Assembly (NCBI RefSeq): GCF_029784155.1
Contig: NC_073692.1
Location: 322,893,906-322,957,905 of the forward strand
Origin: Uranotaenia lowii
Lineage: Eukaryota > Arthropoda > Insecta > Diptera > Culicidae
Direction: 5' to 3'
DNA length: 64,000 bases
Both the position numbers and the translations under genes were made by a program. Shown piece by piece: positions 34,352 to 46,700 of the stretch. Within the stretch, counting starts at the first letter, position 1. Each line of letters begins with the position of its first letter. Under the pieces are notes generated by a model. The model ran no database searches and had not been told where the DNA came from. It saw only the letters and a program-made list of their open reading frames with translations.

Positions 34352-34804
34352 AAAAAAAGTATTTTGAACGCTTCACTTTTTTACTAATTTACATTAGGAA
34401 GCTAATTCTTTTGCATAACCATTTTAAACATGGGTGAAAATTTATCATATATTCTGCTACTGCTACTGAATACAAACTTTGAATTTTAGTTCCAAGTCTG
34501 AATTCTGCATTTTGAACCCAAAATCAAAACTTTAATCTAAATTCTAGATAAAAAATCCTATATCCTTAACCAGAAATCTTTTGTTTGATTCTGAATTTAT
34601 GGTTTTCAATATGAATTTTGATTCAATTATTTAATCGTAATTGAACTTGTAAATTTTTATAAAATTGTGAAGGATGAAATTGTTTCCCATTTGTCAATTC
34701 TGGACATTCATTTGTTTGCAGAATTCTTAGCAGGATTCTATATCAAAGATGATCCAACCTGAAAATCAAGAACAATAAACTAGATACTTCCTAGATATTT
34801 TTCT

Positions 34805-35160
34805 GTGAGTATCCGGGCTGGGCAGATCCAGTAAATTTAATCCTTAAACCTTGCAAAATTAGGGCATATTGTTTCATTATTTTCCAAAAATCCAGCCAAT
34901 ATGCAGGCAAATTTCGGAATTATTCCATTAAAATAAAAATAAAACACATGGATAACTGTTTTTATTCAATCGAAACACATCAGCGAATTCAGAATCATGT
35001 TTAAAGTTTCCAAAAAATCTTGTATGTTTATTTTGACGATTTTTTCAAATAAACGATTAAGACGCGAGATACATAATTCTAATGACTCAATTGAAATTTT
35101 CGTTTGATTCTGCAAATAGAAGGAGAAAATCTGGTCAAAATCCGGACAATCTGGTGAGCT
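34805..35160 (-). repeat. Degraded CCCGG-family MITE, copy 4
   Basis: Words such as GTATCCGGGCTG, ACCTTGCAAAATTAGGGCAT and TCCGGACAATCTGG occur in the same order as in the reversed copy at 60546-60951. Much of the family's CCCGG content has decayed, and the ends are not clear. Confidence 0.4.
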
Positions 35161-35375
35161 TAGTCTAACTTTATTGGGATTCAACATTTTATACTCAATT
35201 ACTATCAACAAGTGAGAATTTTCTGAAAAATCGCTGTTGAATTGTTGTCTTGGAATGAGATTTCTATGTTTTGAAGTCGATATTGTTGAACTATTGTCAA
35301 TGATTTTAGTTTTTCATTAAAATTTCATTAGAAATTTAAATTTTATGTTAACAAAAAAATTTCACTTGGCATTTT

Positions 35376-35438
35376 GCACCTTCATGGGGGGAGGGGGGGG
35401 GGGGTTAACCCTCAACCCCCCACCCCCCCTCCTCGTTC
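35376..35438. repeat. G-run/C-run inverted homopolymer pair
   Basis: GGGGGGAGGGGGGGGGGGGG, then TTAACCCTCAACC, then C-runs. G-tract and C-tract face each other across a short TTAA-containing spacer. It looks like the edge of a TIR element ending in G/C runs, as at 41102 and 60304, but I could not find a partner. Confidence 0.5.
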
Positions 35439-36423
35439 CTTCGGCCATGCTACCTAGTAACATAATGTTGACATGTGTAAAATTGTGTAGTTATTGAGAT
35501 AGCATCTAGTAAATAAATTCATTGACCAAAATTTTCAGACAGGATCGTGAATAATCTAGGGAAGTCGCATTCAGAGACCCCAAATCAGCTGGAAATCAAC
35601 TATGCGATCTAAATTCATGTGGAAAATTGTTCTAGAATTCCTAGAGGATCTAACAGTGAGCTAAAATTTGAATAAAAGTTAAAATTATCAATTCCATGAA
35701 GCTATGGGAAAAGAGGGAGTGATAAAGCAGGTCAACTTTTCTGTCTGATTCGCCCAACCAACAGGAAAACAGGCCAAATATTATGTTTTAATGATAAAAA
35801 AATTGCTGTCCCCCGATAAAATAAACACAATACAGTGGTTAAATCGTGCGCACAACAGTAGACCCGTTAGCACGGTGAAATTTTGATATACTTCGTGAAG
35901 GAAATCAATACAAACTTTCAAGCGGGCACCTGGCGGATCGCCTGCCAGAAATTTTTCATTAAAATACCTTGCCTGAATGCTCCGGAGAAGAACGAGCGGA
36001 AAAGTTTCAAAAAAAATGTATATATAGTACTAAATTTGGGTGAAGATCTTTGGAAGATGCAAATCGATAAATAGTAAATACATAACGATTGGCAATGTTA
36101 ATGTTCAAATATTCAAAAAAATAACTACAAAAGCAATCGTTCTCCTTTCATCGCATTTTCAAAGGTTCATTAAAGATCATACTCTGTTTTGGTTGGATTT
36201 AGATACCTACCGTTAAGCGAAAACTGTGATGGAGTGCTAAGGTAGACAGGTGTGGAAGGTAAACAGATTGTCTCAAACTTGTCATAGCTAGACACAATAG
36301 AAAAAAATTGAGTTATTTTGAAAGTCAAACTTCAGGAAATGAAGAACGTCGACAAACTTAGCCTTGATTTAGAAAAATGGTAGTTCAGAGTGAGCAATGT
36401 AAGGCGCATATGTTGACCAAAAA
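35439..36423. other. Unassigned DNA with one weak possible exon
   Basis: A 62-codon open stretch at about 35883-36074 (VKEINTNFQAGTWRIACQKF) has more protein-like composition than its surroundings. I do not recognise it and cannot show splice sites. Otherwise there is nothing. Confidence 0.3.
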
Positions 36424-38494
36424 TTGTTTTCAACTAACTTATTCATTAGACGCTATCTCAAAAACTTCTTGACAGAGCACCACAAAATTTCCGCGCGTGT
36501 GAGCATTAAATCTTTAGATAGCATCACTGAAAATTTAATCGATTTTCATTCATCCGCTCAAAAGTTATTCACAAATGAAAGTGTTGCTTTTTTTCGAATA
36601 CAGTCCTTACAAAGGTGTGGTTTGATTTTTCAAGGTAACAAAACGTGGCTCTTAGGATATCTAGTGTGAACAAATGTAACGTAAGGTTGCACTTAAGAAC
36701 AACATTTGTGTGTGCTAATTAAATGCTAAAATACCAGCCACTTATCAATTGTGATAGTTAAATTCCAATAAAAAAAGAAAAAAATCAATAGTGACTGTTT
36801 ATTTGGTAGCATAAAGTAAAAAGAAGCAACTTGGGGTAATTCTGCAAAAGATCTAACATATGGTCGCAGTGGCCTCTCCTCAACAAATAAAAAAGTTGGT
36901 AATATCGAGATTGATAGATTTTTTGGGATTGGTACAACTTTATCTTATTTCCACAGAATGGTAAATTTAAAAGTTCTGATAGATAATTGTATTGATGAGA
37001 GGGTTAAGATCAGGAGCACTCAAGGAAATACTATTTTCACTTATCTGATTGGAATGTTATCCAATCCAGTAGTGAGTAACTGAATTAATAATTTTGTACT
37101 CATACACAGATCTGAAATGGAAACCATACGAAGTATGGTTAATAGAAATTTCTTGGTTATATTTATTGGATGAAAAATTTAAACAAAGCTTGTTATTCAC
37201 TTCTGTTGCAGAAAAGTCAGTAGAAACTGGCGATGTCTTTGAATTGTTCAAGCTAAAACTTTTAAAATTCTACCAGAAATTTTAAGCTGGTAAATTTATA
37301 TTAAATTTCAGTGTATCATGCACGATTTTTGTTTTTGTTATCAATGTGTTGAGTAATCGTTTGAATTATGCTCTGTCTTCATATTATTTAGACTGTTTCC
37401 AAATTCTTTATGCTAACCTAAAGTTGGAAAATTCCCCGTTTTTATCCGGGTTTGCCCGGATATTTAATACAAAACTTGAAAACGTCCGGCCCGGCCCGGT
37501 TGCCTGGATTTCATTGAAAAAGTTTGGATTTTGCTCGGATTTATGCATTTTATTTGGCAAATCAAACAAAAAAATACAAATCGTGTTGTAAAAATTTTTT
37601 TTTTGAGCGTTCAAAACGATTTTTTTTGAGTAAAATTCACAAAAATAATAATTGAAAGTTTTTTTCAAGCCTAAAATACGAATTAAAAATTGACGTTAAC
37701 TTTTGATGAAAAAAATTATTTTTCAATTTTTTTTTTTGTGTTTTGTTGAATAATTTTTGGGTTTTGACAAAATTTTCCCGGATATTGAACGGATTTAAGC
37801 TAGTCAATTTTGTCAGGTTTTTTATATAAAATTGCTGGGATTTGCCCAGCCCCCTTCGTGCTGAATAAAAAATTCTGACAACCTTATGCTAAATCTCTGT
37901 TGATTATTACTCTTCCAATATTACGATCAAACCATGCATTTTTTCGCTGTTTTTTTTTTTTAATTCAAGGGGAATCAGCATATCATATCAGAATAATCTA
38001 TACTGAAGAAAAAGTTCCAATTCAAGTTATTGAGAATTTGAAAAAGGTACTGTAGATCATAATTTAAACAGGCACGCAACCAGTATCCAAATCCAAATCT
38101 GACTAAACCTGTAAACACTCTCAATAATAAATCTAAAAGAGAACTTCCAATGGATTCATTAAACACGTGAATTTACAGCTGGATAACGTATCTTTTAAGG
38201 AATTTATCCGCTAGGATGGTCTTAGAAAAATGTTATTAAAGAGTGACTTTTTTTAGACAGAGTTCTTATAATACATCGAAAATTGTTGAATATGGTATTG
38301 GAGCAACTCAAAGCAATCCTGTCCTGGTGGTTTGTGGTAAACTCCAAAACAACTTTTATCTGTGCTACAGCACATTTCCAGTAACAGAAATTCCGTTGCC
38401 ATTTTCGGAATTTGATATAATGCTTAACATAAATAAAAATTTCACCACTGTTTTGGTACGATCATTTATAACTATAGATTACAACCATCAATAG
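36424..38494 (+). pseudogene. Unidentified possible multi-exon coding remnant
   Basis: Several plus-strand blocks look more protein-like than the background but match nothing I know. They are 36424-36669 (ending RCGLIFQGNKTWLLGYLV), about 36880-37080 (FFGIGTTLSYFHRMVNLKVL), 37110-37285 after a 3'-splice-like TACTCATACACAG (EVWLIEISWLYLLDEKFKQS, AEKSVETGDVFELFKLKLL), and 38243-38494 (VLVVCGKLQNNFYLCYSTFP). A CCCGG-family MITE sits between the third and fourth blocks. This could be a dead gene, a transposase fragment or chance. The function is unknown and the grouping is inference. Confidence 0.25.
37417..37884 (+). mobile_element. MITE of CCCGG-rich family, copy 2
   Basis: The start AAGTTGGAAAATTCCCCG and end AATTCTGACAACCT match the architecture of 9696-10202. 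Internal similarity includes GGGTTTGCCCGGATATTTAA and CGGCCCGGCCCGGTTGCC. The same 8-mer TATGCTAA lies directly outside both ends (37409-37416 and 37885-37892), which would be a hAT-type target-site duplication. Non-coding. Confidence 0.7.
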
Positions 38495-40458
38495 AAGTCA
38501 CTGAATCTGGGATAGTTTCATTTAACCACATTTCTGTTCAAAAATATTTATTTCCATTGAAGTGTCGTATTTTCCGTATTTCCAGTGATTACTTACCACC
38601 TATTTTCCACAGTGACTAACAGTATTATCGACACTGACTTATGGTGTACCGATGGAATGCTCAAACAATTGAAATCATTCGAACTAGTATTTTTTATATC
38701 GGTGTTGCAACTTTAAATAGTCTCAGTGCCCCAAATAACGTGAACAGTGCAAACATAAAATTTTGTGTACTAACGGCCAGATAATCGTGTCCAATTTTAA
38801 ATCACCATGAACAACCTCCAAATGGCACCCACCAAAACCGAAAAATCGAATGCCCACGGATGCATACGCTCTGTTTTGCTCAAAACATCAAAGCAGGAAA
38901 ATTCAATTCACACAACAACGCCGAATGGGATCGTCTTCACGCTAAGTGCATACCAAATTGTTATTTTCGATTTGGGCAACACAATTCGGCAACATGTCTG
39001 GTCGAAAGGTTTAGTTCATTCGATGACATTTGGATGACTATCTCAAAATGTATGTATGATTTCACCCCTTTTTGATTTATCGAAGTGGCTCAACAGAAAG
39101 GCTCAGAAACTGAGCCCTGGACAAGTCTGTGTACGTGAGTCTGAACTTCAACTGAAAGGCCTCGAATTGGGTTCGATGTGTGTTACCCGTAACTTTTTTT
39201 AAGGTTTTCCCCTGTTGATTCCGTCCAAACCGCCTTTCTTCCTCGTCGTTGAACTGTCCCTGAAGATTTATGGACCTTTTTTCAGCTTCACTCCAGACAG
39301 GCCGACGTGTGACCATTTCTTGGATTGGTTTTTTACTGCATGTGAGCAAACTTTTTTGCTCACCGTATCTGAATCGTCTCCTTTCTCTTGTGGGTATGTC
39401 TTCAGTTGGACGTGTTTATTTCGACCTAATGAACAAATCGTTTTTTCAACAACTTCATTAAGTTTTTAATTGATAATTTACGACATCTGCCAGACAATTA
39501 AAAGAGCAGGAATCTTCATCCGACCAAAATTTTCTTCCATAAATTGATGAAAGTTATTCGAAGTCGACAAGTCCTTCCATGAAGTTTGTCGAGAGCCAGC
39601 ACATGATTTTTACGTCAGTTTATGTAGCAAAACAAATAAAATTAAGCCACTTCACCGAGAGGGCACTTTCATGAAAGAGCCTCCAATGATATTAAACATT
39701 AACGTAAAAAAGCCTCCAATCCAGATCGGTAAAAGGTGCCCGGCTTATGCTGACCCATTTATGCTTTGGTGGGTGCCCTTTTTCACAAACGAGCACTACT
39801 CTTCGGGTGACATTCGTGTAGGTTTATGAAATTGTAGGTTGCTGGTTGGCGGTACCTTCAACTTGGGTAGCGGGCGATTATTTCGTTTTGTTTTGACTGA
39901 ACTTGTGAAAAACCTGTTCCTGAAATTGAAAACTTTAAGTGAACGCCCGCCGATTTCGTTTTCAATGGTAACAGATCGTGTGAGAACCAGATATTTTAAA
40001 ATAACAGCAGAATTCTCTTTGGATTTAAAGCTATTTACGTTTTCGACTTTAATAAAAAAAAATTCAACATGTTTACAAAGTTTGCATAATAGCATAACAA
40101 AATATAATGAGTTTTTAACATGGATTTCATACTATTATTGCCTTTAACTTTGTACGAATCTTTTCATATAATTGCATACAAAAAATAAAGAAATCGCGTG
40201 AAGCTGCGCACTCTTTTCTAACTTTGACGAGCTGCCATTTCTCTTTCGGTTGATATTTTTTCATAAAATTTTCACACAATTTAGTTCACATGAAGAATTC
40301 CTGCTTCGTTGAGAAATAAAAATTGTTCCAACAGAACTGGTATTTAGACACAAGAGCGAATAAACACTCGCTTTAAATCCCAAGCAACCGCAACCAAAAG
40401 TCACATATATACATGAATGAAGGTTTTGAAAATAACATATTTCCTGACAAAGAGAATC
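38495..40458. other. Unassigned, single-copy-like DNA
   Basis: Composition is less AT-biased at 38800-39450 and 39700-39950. A plausible start-codon context (AAATCACCATGAACAACC, about 38798-38815) opens a 76-codon frame I do not recognise. It is not supported by splice sites or homology, so I leave it uncalled. The rest shows nothing recognisable. Confidence 0.35.
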
Positions 40459-40645
40459 AACTGCTCAATTCCCTTGAGTAATATTAATGTACTCACAAAT
40501 GAACTTGAAAGTTGCTAAAGCAATTAATATGTACGTTTTATGTGACTTATTATGCTCAATTTCCATGAGTGAACTATATGTACTCATTTATGAACTTGAA
40601 AGTTGCAGAAGTGATTTATATGAACGTTGTAACGGACTTCAGTCA
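40459..40645 (+). repeat. Tandem duplication, ~93-bp unit
   Basis: Two adjacent units share CTCAATT(C/T)CC(C/A)TGAGT, ATGTACTCA and ATGAACTTGAAAGTTGC at a spacing of about 92-94 bp. This is a local direct duplication with about 80% identity by eye. Confidence 0.7.
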
Positions 40646-40706
40646 CATAAAGGACACAAAAGTGCTAAAAACGGGATCCATTATGATGCGATATATGGAG
40701 GAAAGA

Positions 40707-40847
40707 ACTAATTGAGCTGCAAATTGAAGAAATCTCGGCAAACCTCAGTTTGAAAAATTCGGAATCCAGCGCTTGGCATCATGGCTGCACCATATATTGA
40801 ACATAGTAAACAATCAAGAGAAGGTGATATCAACCGATGCCAAGGGT
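40707..40847 (+). repeat. Dispersed repeat, partner of 43618-43761
   Basis: Same orientation as 43618-43761. Shared landmarks are GCAAATTGAA, AATCTCGGCAAACC, GGCATCA, GCACCAT and the end GATGCCAAGGGT. Non-coding, family unknown. The copies lie about 2.9 kb apart and may be remnants of one family or of a segmental duplication. Confidence 0.7.
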
Positions 40848-41101
40848 TTTCTTAAACTTTAGGGCCATCTTCATTACGATTTTAGAAACTAGCTTCTGAA
40901 GTATGTGAATGCAATCAAAGCTTTTCTTATATACTGACTTGCACATCAATTTCAATTCCTTTTGTGAAATATTTGACACCATGCTGCCAACAATCATGCC
41001 GTCAAAAATGAAATTTCATCTCATTTTCTTTGCTAATTTATTTTAAAGTTTTTAATCGTTGACACGTTAAAAATAAAAATTAATTAACAAACTCCAATAA
41101 T

Positions 41102-41818
41102 CTTAAGGGGGGGGGGGTAGGTTCTAACACTTTCAAAACATCGATTTTTTTATTTTTTTATTATCTTATTGTAAAACATTTCAAGAATGTTGTGTCAAAT
41201 TTTCAAGTCAATTGAAGCAAAACTGTAGAAGTTATAGGCCTTAATCTTCTCCTATCTAATACTGCAAGAAAGCAAAAACAGAAACTTCAAACGCGTTTTT
41301 CTAGAAAGCACATTTTTAAAGTCCGTGGACATCGTCATTTGAAAACGTCTTATCCGATTCTTTTCAAATTTGGAACATATTTTCTACATACAAAGTACCA
41401 GACTCTTTTTTGTTTTTTTTACTTTGGGGAGATTTTACATGAGAAAAATGGCAGATTTTTTCGTGAAAAATCGTAGTTTTTACTTCAAACAGACACAAAA
41501 ATTTCATAAAAATTTTTTTAAGTTAAATAAAAACGTTGAGGTCCAGAAAAATATCGATTAAAAATATTTTGCTCTGATTTTCTGACGTCAGATGATTCTG
41601 TGCTGAGATACAGTGTCCACCGCAAATCCTGTTTTCTAAAAGGCATCCTCGAAAGTGTTCCGTCACCGGCTCATTTGTCAATATTTTTCTACGAAAAAAA
41701 TATTAAATGTTCTTTAAACAATGCTGTATAATGCAAAAAATTTTAATACATTTGTTTGAACGATAGCTCTAGAAAAAAATCGTGAAAATGGTGTTTTTTT
41801 TATACCCGTTAGACCCTC

Positions 41819-41852
<34 letters not shown>

Positions 41853-41858
41853 GGGAGA
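41102..41858. mobile_element. Possible TIR element ending in G/C runs
   Basis: The left end CTTAAGGGGGGGGGG (about 41102) and right end CCCCCCCCCCTAAGGG (to about 41858, including a 29-nt C-run at 41821-41849) are inverted with respect to each other. The interior is AT-rich and non-coding. Homopolymer ends make the match weak evidence, but similar G/C-run termini occur in the hAT-like element at 60304-62246. Confidence 0.4.
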
Positions 41859-42109
41859 TCCGGATCATAAGGGCCCAGCAAAATCCATTATTTCGGGTGT
41901 ATTTTAAGATTTCTTCGAGGTCATAGAACCGTCTTCACTAAATCGATTGAGAGGAAAAGTAGTCTTCGAGGATGTTTCGATGAAACTCCACTTTCACATC
42001 ATAGAAAACATTAAAATACTGCACTTGAATCACAATCAAACTCTTCAAAACGTATGTTTTTTGACCAAAAATTAAATATTTTCATTTTTGACGAACTTTA
42101 TTTCGTACG

Positions 42110-42320
42110 ACCGTTCTCGAGCACAGCTTGCTGCGAACCCTTTTATTTACCAAATCACTCGATATGTGTACAAACATTTAAATAATGTCAATTTTGAGTC
42201 AACTGTTTAATTTAGCAAACTGATCGAAATATATTTCGATGGGAAATTCCCGAAACCGTGAGAAGACAACGTTTCGGTAAAATTGTGTGAAGGACACTCT
42301 ATTTTGGGAGCCACTGTTTG
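42110..42320 (+). repeat. Dispersed repeat, partner of 55850-56075
   Basis: Shared blocks in the same order are GATATGTGT, TGTTTAATT(T/A)AGCAAACTGATC, TATTTC(G/A)ATGGGAAATTC and GAGCCACTGT. Both copies are non-coding and end near the word GCCACTGT, which may be one terminus. Confidence 0.7.
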
Positions 42321-42443
42321 TAGAAATTCCAACAAATACTTTTTCTTGCCTGAAGTTTGAATTATTTAATTGTAATTAAAATAACTGGAGAATATCATAT
42401 GCGAAATTTTGCGTAAAAGTTTTTTTCGCAAAATTGAGTTTTA

Positions 42444-42832
42444 CTGCCGGTCAAAAGTTTGGGATCGCCTGCTAAAAAAACATGCAAAATTTGATCGTTC
42501 ATATCTCAGCCGTTTAGGGCACATTGAAAATCTTATTATCTCATTTGAAAGATAATGAACTAAAGCTATTTCGAAGGTATTTTGCCCAGAAATAATGTTT
42601 TAGTTTTGTACCTTAAACTTAACCAAAAGTTAGAACATTTTCAAAAAAAATTTGAATGAATTAATGAAAAAACAACAATTTCTAAGCTTCCTAATGAACT
42701 CTCAGATCTACAATACGATGTTAGATGAGTAAGATATGAATGAAATAAATTTGCATGTTTTTCAAAGAATGATCCCAAACTTTTAGCCGATACACCATAC
42801 TAAGGGTGATCCCAAACTTTTGGACGATAACT
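42444..42832. mobile_element. Tc1-like MITE, ~390 bp
   Basis: TA is followed by CTGCCGGTCAAAAGTTTGGG on the left, and CCCAAACTTTTGGACGATAA lies on the right. A second inner right-end copy (CCCAAACTTTTAGCCGATA, about 42773-42791) means that either the right TIR is duplicated or the true end is near 42790. The GTCAAAAGTTTGGGATC core is typical of Tc1-type ends. No transposase. Confidence 0.75.
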
Positions 42833-43128
42833 TAAGTGTCTATTTTATTAATTAAAAGTACATTCTTAAAAATCCCATGAGTGTCATTCCATGTGGCTTT
42901 GTGGTAGCGTGTTCGGTCCTTAAGCCCCCAGCAAACATTTAAAAGGGTATATCGCAGGGACAACAGAATTATTCAAACAAATATTCCAGAAGAAAAGATT
43001 TTATTAAACTTACCAAAATAGCATATAGCTACAAAAGTGGAGGCGATATATCTACAATGACAAGATTTTAACGATTCAATTTCCTCACAAAAGGCAAAAT
43101 ATACGATTTTATGTAATTTGAGTAAAAC

Positions 43129-43215
43129 GAAAAAAAAAAATCCTCGACCGAGACCTGAACTCCAGCCTTCGAGTTGACAGTCCGGTATCTTATCACGATG
43201 CCAACTCATCAGTTG
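43129..43215 (-). repeat. tRNA-headed SINE-like repeat, family D
   Basis: The minus strand reads GAGTTGGCATCGTGATAAG (box-A-like), an anticodon-stem-like GGACTGTCAACTCGAAGG, box-B-like GGAGTTCAGGTCTCGG, and then a T-run. The order and spacing are tRNA-like. There is no second copy in the window, so it may be a SINE head or a lone tRNA pseudogene. Confidence 0.5.
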
Positions 43216-43617
43216 ATATAATTCACGCTATAGCTCTAAATGAAAGATTTTCTGTTCACGAAACCGGTCAAAGGAAGAAAGAAGGATGGATCGCCCATTT
43301 ATGGTAAATCAGTTCACTCAAATCATAAATGCCGAATCAGTATATTCTCAACTATTTGGAGACATATTTACGAATTGACTAAACTGCTACCCGATTCAAC
43401 TTTTTTTGGGCAAAGCTTGTCTTAATTGAATGATAGAAAATCACTTAGTACCAACTTGTTTACGATGGTTATTGAAAATGTCTTAATATTCGATTTGGAT
43501 TATCATTTCTATTACGATTTCATGTTAGCTGGGCCGGGCGGTTTCTTTTAAATAAGTGACTCGATTACTTGAGTAACCATTCTGTTGTGATATATGTACA
43601 TAGGTGGTGTAAGGAAG

Positions 43618-43761
43618 TAGCAATCGAGCAGCAAATTGAACAAATCTCGGCAAACCGCAATTTATCGAGTTTGGAAGCCGGTACGTGGCATCACGGCGGC
43701 ACCATGTATTGAACGTATTTAATAAATAATAAGAGATGGTTATATGAACTGATGCCAAGGG
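43618..43761 (+). repeat. Dispersed repeat, partner of 40707-40847
   Basis: Second copy of the repeat described at 40707, same orientation, diverged by about a quarter by eye. Non-coding. Confidence 0.7.
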
Positions 43762-43769
43762 TGCTATTG

Positions 43770-45030
43770 AAATAGAGAGAGAAGTGTTTTGCGATTTTTA
43801 TGATTCTTTGGAATCTGGATTAAAAGGCCGCTGAAAGCTGAATAGAAGATCATTTGGACTTATTTTGGAATTTGAACGTATCAATAAGAACTTAAATTTT
43901 TAGCTGCATAGAACGTACTTCAGATCAATGATGGGGCTTAGTAAGCTTTTTCTTACCTGTTTTATGGGACATTTGGTTGCTCAGTACTATTTGTTTATAT
44001 TCTTGTTCCATTTATTTTGTCTATATATCTTGACGATGTAAATTAAAGTCAACTATTCTATCATTTTAGTTGAAAAAAAATCCAAAACTTACAGAATTGA
44101 AAAAATTGATAGACGGATAATTTGATAAATATCATGATGAAAATAACAATTTCTCAGAATGTATGTAATATTTTTTTTTAAAAATATTTTGCTTTGGAAA
44201 CATACTTCTAATGACGGCACTAATAAACAATTAATTTTAAAATACAGTGAATCCCCGATTTTGTCTACCCCCGATTTTGTCACCATTTTTGATCCGATTT
44301 TGTCACTATGTTTTATTGAATGTAAAGATACTCAGATTCAAACCTTCTCCTTTTGGGATGATTATTAATTGATATCGCGTCAATTGACAACATTATTGTA
44401 CAACATGATAAAATCGATAGCGGCACAAAGAAAAGATGTCCGATTTTATACAAGTGCCGGAAAGTAAAGTGATAAAATAGTTCAAGTATGGTAAAGAATC
44501 AGATAAACCATTGTAATTCCAAAAACTCAAATCTTCTGAAACTTGATGACCCACTTAAATTTATAAAAAAATGTTTCGGGTTTTAGTCAAAACTTAATTT
44601 GATTTGTGGCAGGAAGTTAAGTATGCGATAACTAATAACGATAGCCTTTAGATATCTAATCAAATTTTGATTATGTAGTTATTAAAAAAATGTCATCTGA
44701 ATTGAAGAGTTTCAATACGAAATCACAAGAGCTTAGGAGCATAGAATTTTAACCCAGATTGCATAACACTAGTCAAAAGTGTTTTCCTGATCATATCCTT
44801 TTTAACCAATCCCCATAAAAAATCGTTTTGAGGTGAACTCGGTCCTAAAGCATGAGTTACTATTTTTTCAATCCTTTTTCACTATTTGCCTTCTATTCAT
44901 TGACTACTAGGACGTGGCTGGCGCCATTATTGATGTGTAAAAAGAGAGCATCAGTTTTGTTCATTGTGAATCCCAAATAACATTCTTTTGACCTCTGGAA
45001 AAAATTGATGGCCTCGGTCAATCACGGAGT
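43770..45030. other. Unassigned DNA with one orphan TIR-like end at 44244
   Basis: TA plus CAGTGAATCCCCGATTTTGT at about 44244 looks like a pogo/Tc1-type terminus, followed by repeats of CCGATTTTGTCAC. No matching right end was found; degenerate GATAAAATCGATAG near 44408 might be its remains. No gene is visible. Confidence 0.45.
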
Positions 45031-46556
45031 AGAAACCATATTGGTAATTTTGAAATTTTGTCGGCGGGCCGCACTTAAAATAGTTTTCTATTATTAACTA
45101 AAAAGCTTTTTTACGACATATTTCAGAAATACAAATTTTTGGCCCAATCAAATCTGAAATTGAAAGATAAAACGAATTCAAGTGTTTAAAAACAGAAATT
45201 CAACACGACTTTTTAAATACCCCGTATTAAAAAGGTACATCACTGAATCTTTGTCATTTTAAAATTCTCTCAATGTTTCAATAGTACTTCTTGGCGAACA
45301 TTCATTCTTACAACATTTTTGTTAAAACCGATAGTATTTCCATTTAAAAATTTTTTGGAGCTTACCACAGTGTGAACAATATACATATTCAAAAAAATCA
45401 CCGTCTTCTTTGCGTTGGAAGATGAAGTGCTAATTCATTTTCTGTAATTTTTTCCACAATTAAAACTTGTCCTCAAAGCCTAGATATTTTCTCTACAACC
45501 GGTAAATAAACCCGTTTTTAAATTGAAGTTCTGTATCGGATCATTGTACTGTTATGTTGAGAAAATCTGTCAAAGTCACAAAAAAATCTTTAATATCACC
45601 TAGTTTTAAGTAACTATCTTCAAAACTAAATTCTTGATTTTATAATTTTTATCCATGTTTTTATAAACTTTACTCTTATTTAGATATCATTGGGATAGGA
45701 TTTTTAAATCTGTATTATTACTTTGATAATGTGGATTGAGTTAATTATAAGTCGAATAACTTAATTTATCGATGTTTGTTATAAATTTTCTTTCAAATTA
45801 CTGAAAAAAAGCATCACAGATAATCGCAAAGACCTTTTGGATCGAATCACATAATTTCAGATATCTTTTGTTTTCATCAAGAACTAATAAATTTCGTCGA
45901 TCACTTTGATTCCGGCTGATTCATGTTAATAAAAAATATAAAATCGTTCACCCAGGCTTTATTATTAAACTTTCATAATTTTCATCAAAATTCAGAAATT
46001 AAAAATATTTCACCAAGTTTTGGTTTTTTTTTTGTCAGTATTTGAATGCTAACAGAAAAAGCCTTTTAGAAGAATTGAAAAAAATAATTTTAAAGAAATC
46101 CGCTGAGCACATTTTTATCACACTATTTTAGCTTGAAATAAAAATAATGACTTCTGTAACGGACTTCGCAATTCCTTTGATCAAGTGTAGCTTCCGATTT
46201 TTGGCTGTTCTTCCGATTCACTTTGATGGATTTTGCTTTTCAAAGTGGTAAATAATTAGGAAAAATGTATGCTGAATAAAAAAAACTCCAATATTGCGTT
46301 ATGCCAATAAACAATATTGCATTTATGCATTGAACAGAAAATAATAAACGCTTGAAATGTAAGAAAAAAGTCAACAATCTGACAGATTGTGAGGCCAGTG
46401 CAGATACGTGCATGTTTGATCAAGTCATATAAATTTTCCCAACAATCCATTGTAGAAAAAAGTTAAGGCATAAAAAATAGAAAACAGCTTCGCGGGCCGC
46501 ATAAAAGGGTCTCGCGGGCCACATGCGGCCCGCGGGCCACGGGTTGCTCACCCCTG
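45031..46556. mobile_element. Degenerate hAT-like element
   Basis: The right end is clear: GCGGGCCACATGCGGCCC, then GGGTTGCTCACCCCTG. Its reverse complement starts CAGGGGTGAGCAACCCGTGG, a classic hAT terminus. The left side has TTTTGTCGGCGGGCCGCACTT near 45058, the matching subterminal GGGCCGCA motif, but the outer TIR is decayed. The AT-rich interior has no intact frame. On the minus strand near 45375 a CSHCGK-containing frame hints at a zinc finger, but this is weak. Confidence 0.6.
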
Positions 46557-46700
46557 ATTTAGAGTATTTTTCATGTTGCATCTCAAGTTAAATGATTTAA
46601 GGTAGATGTGAGTAGTCAATCAAGCTAAGCTAAGCTATCGAGTCATTCGGCAAATTAAAAACTAATGAAAAAGTCATTTTTTCAAATGTGCCTAATTAGA

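Noticed and set aside
38807..39037. 76-codon frame with a good start context
   Set aside because: No homology recognised and an overlapping frame is equally open. Insufficient for a gene call.
43185..43215. Hammerhead-ribozyme-like CTGATGAG on the minus strand
   Set aside because: The GAAA core and the required stems are missing; the word belongs to the SINE-like repeat.
33230..46564. One giant hAT element between ATTTAAAG (33230) and ATTTAGAG (46557)
   Set aside because: The two ends have different TIRs (CAGCCATGTCAAACTCG versus CAGGGGTGAGCAACC), and the 8-mers differ by one base and are AT-rich, so the match is likely chance.
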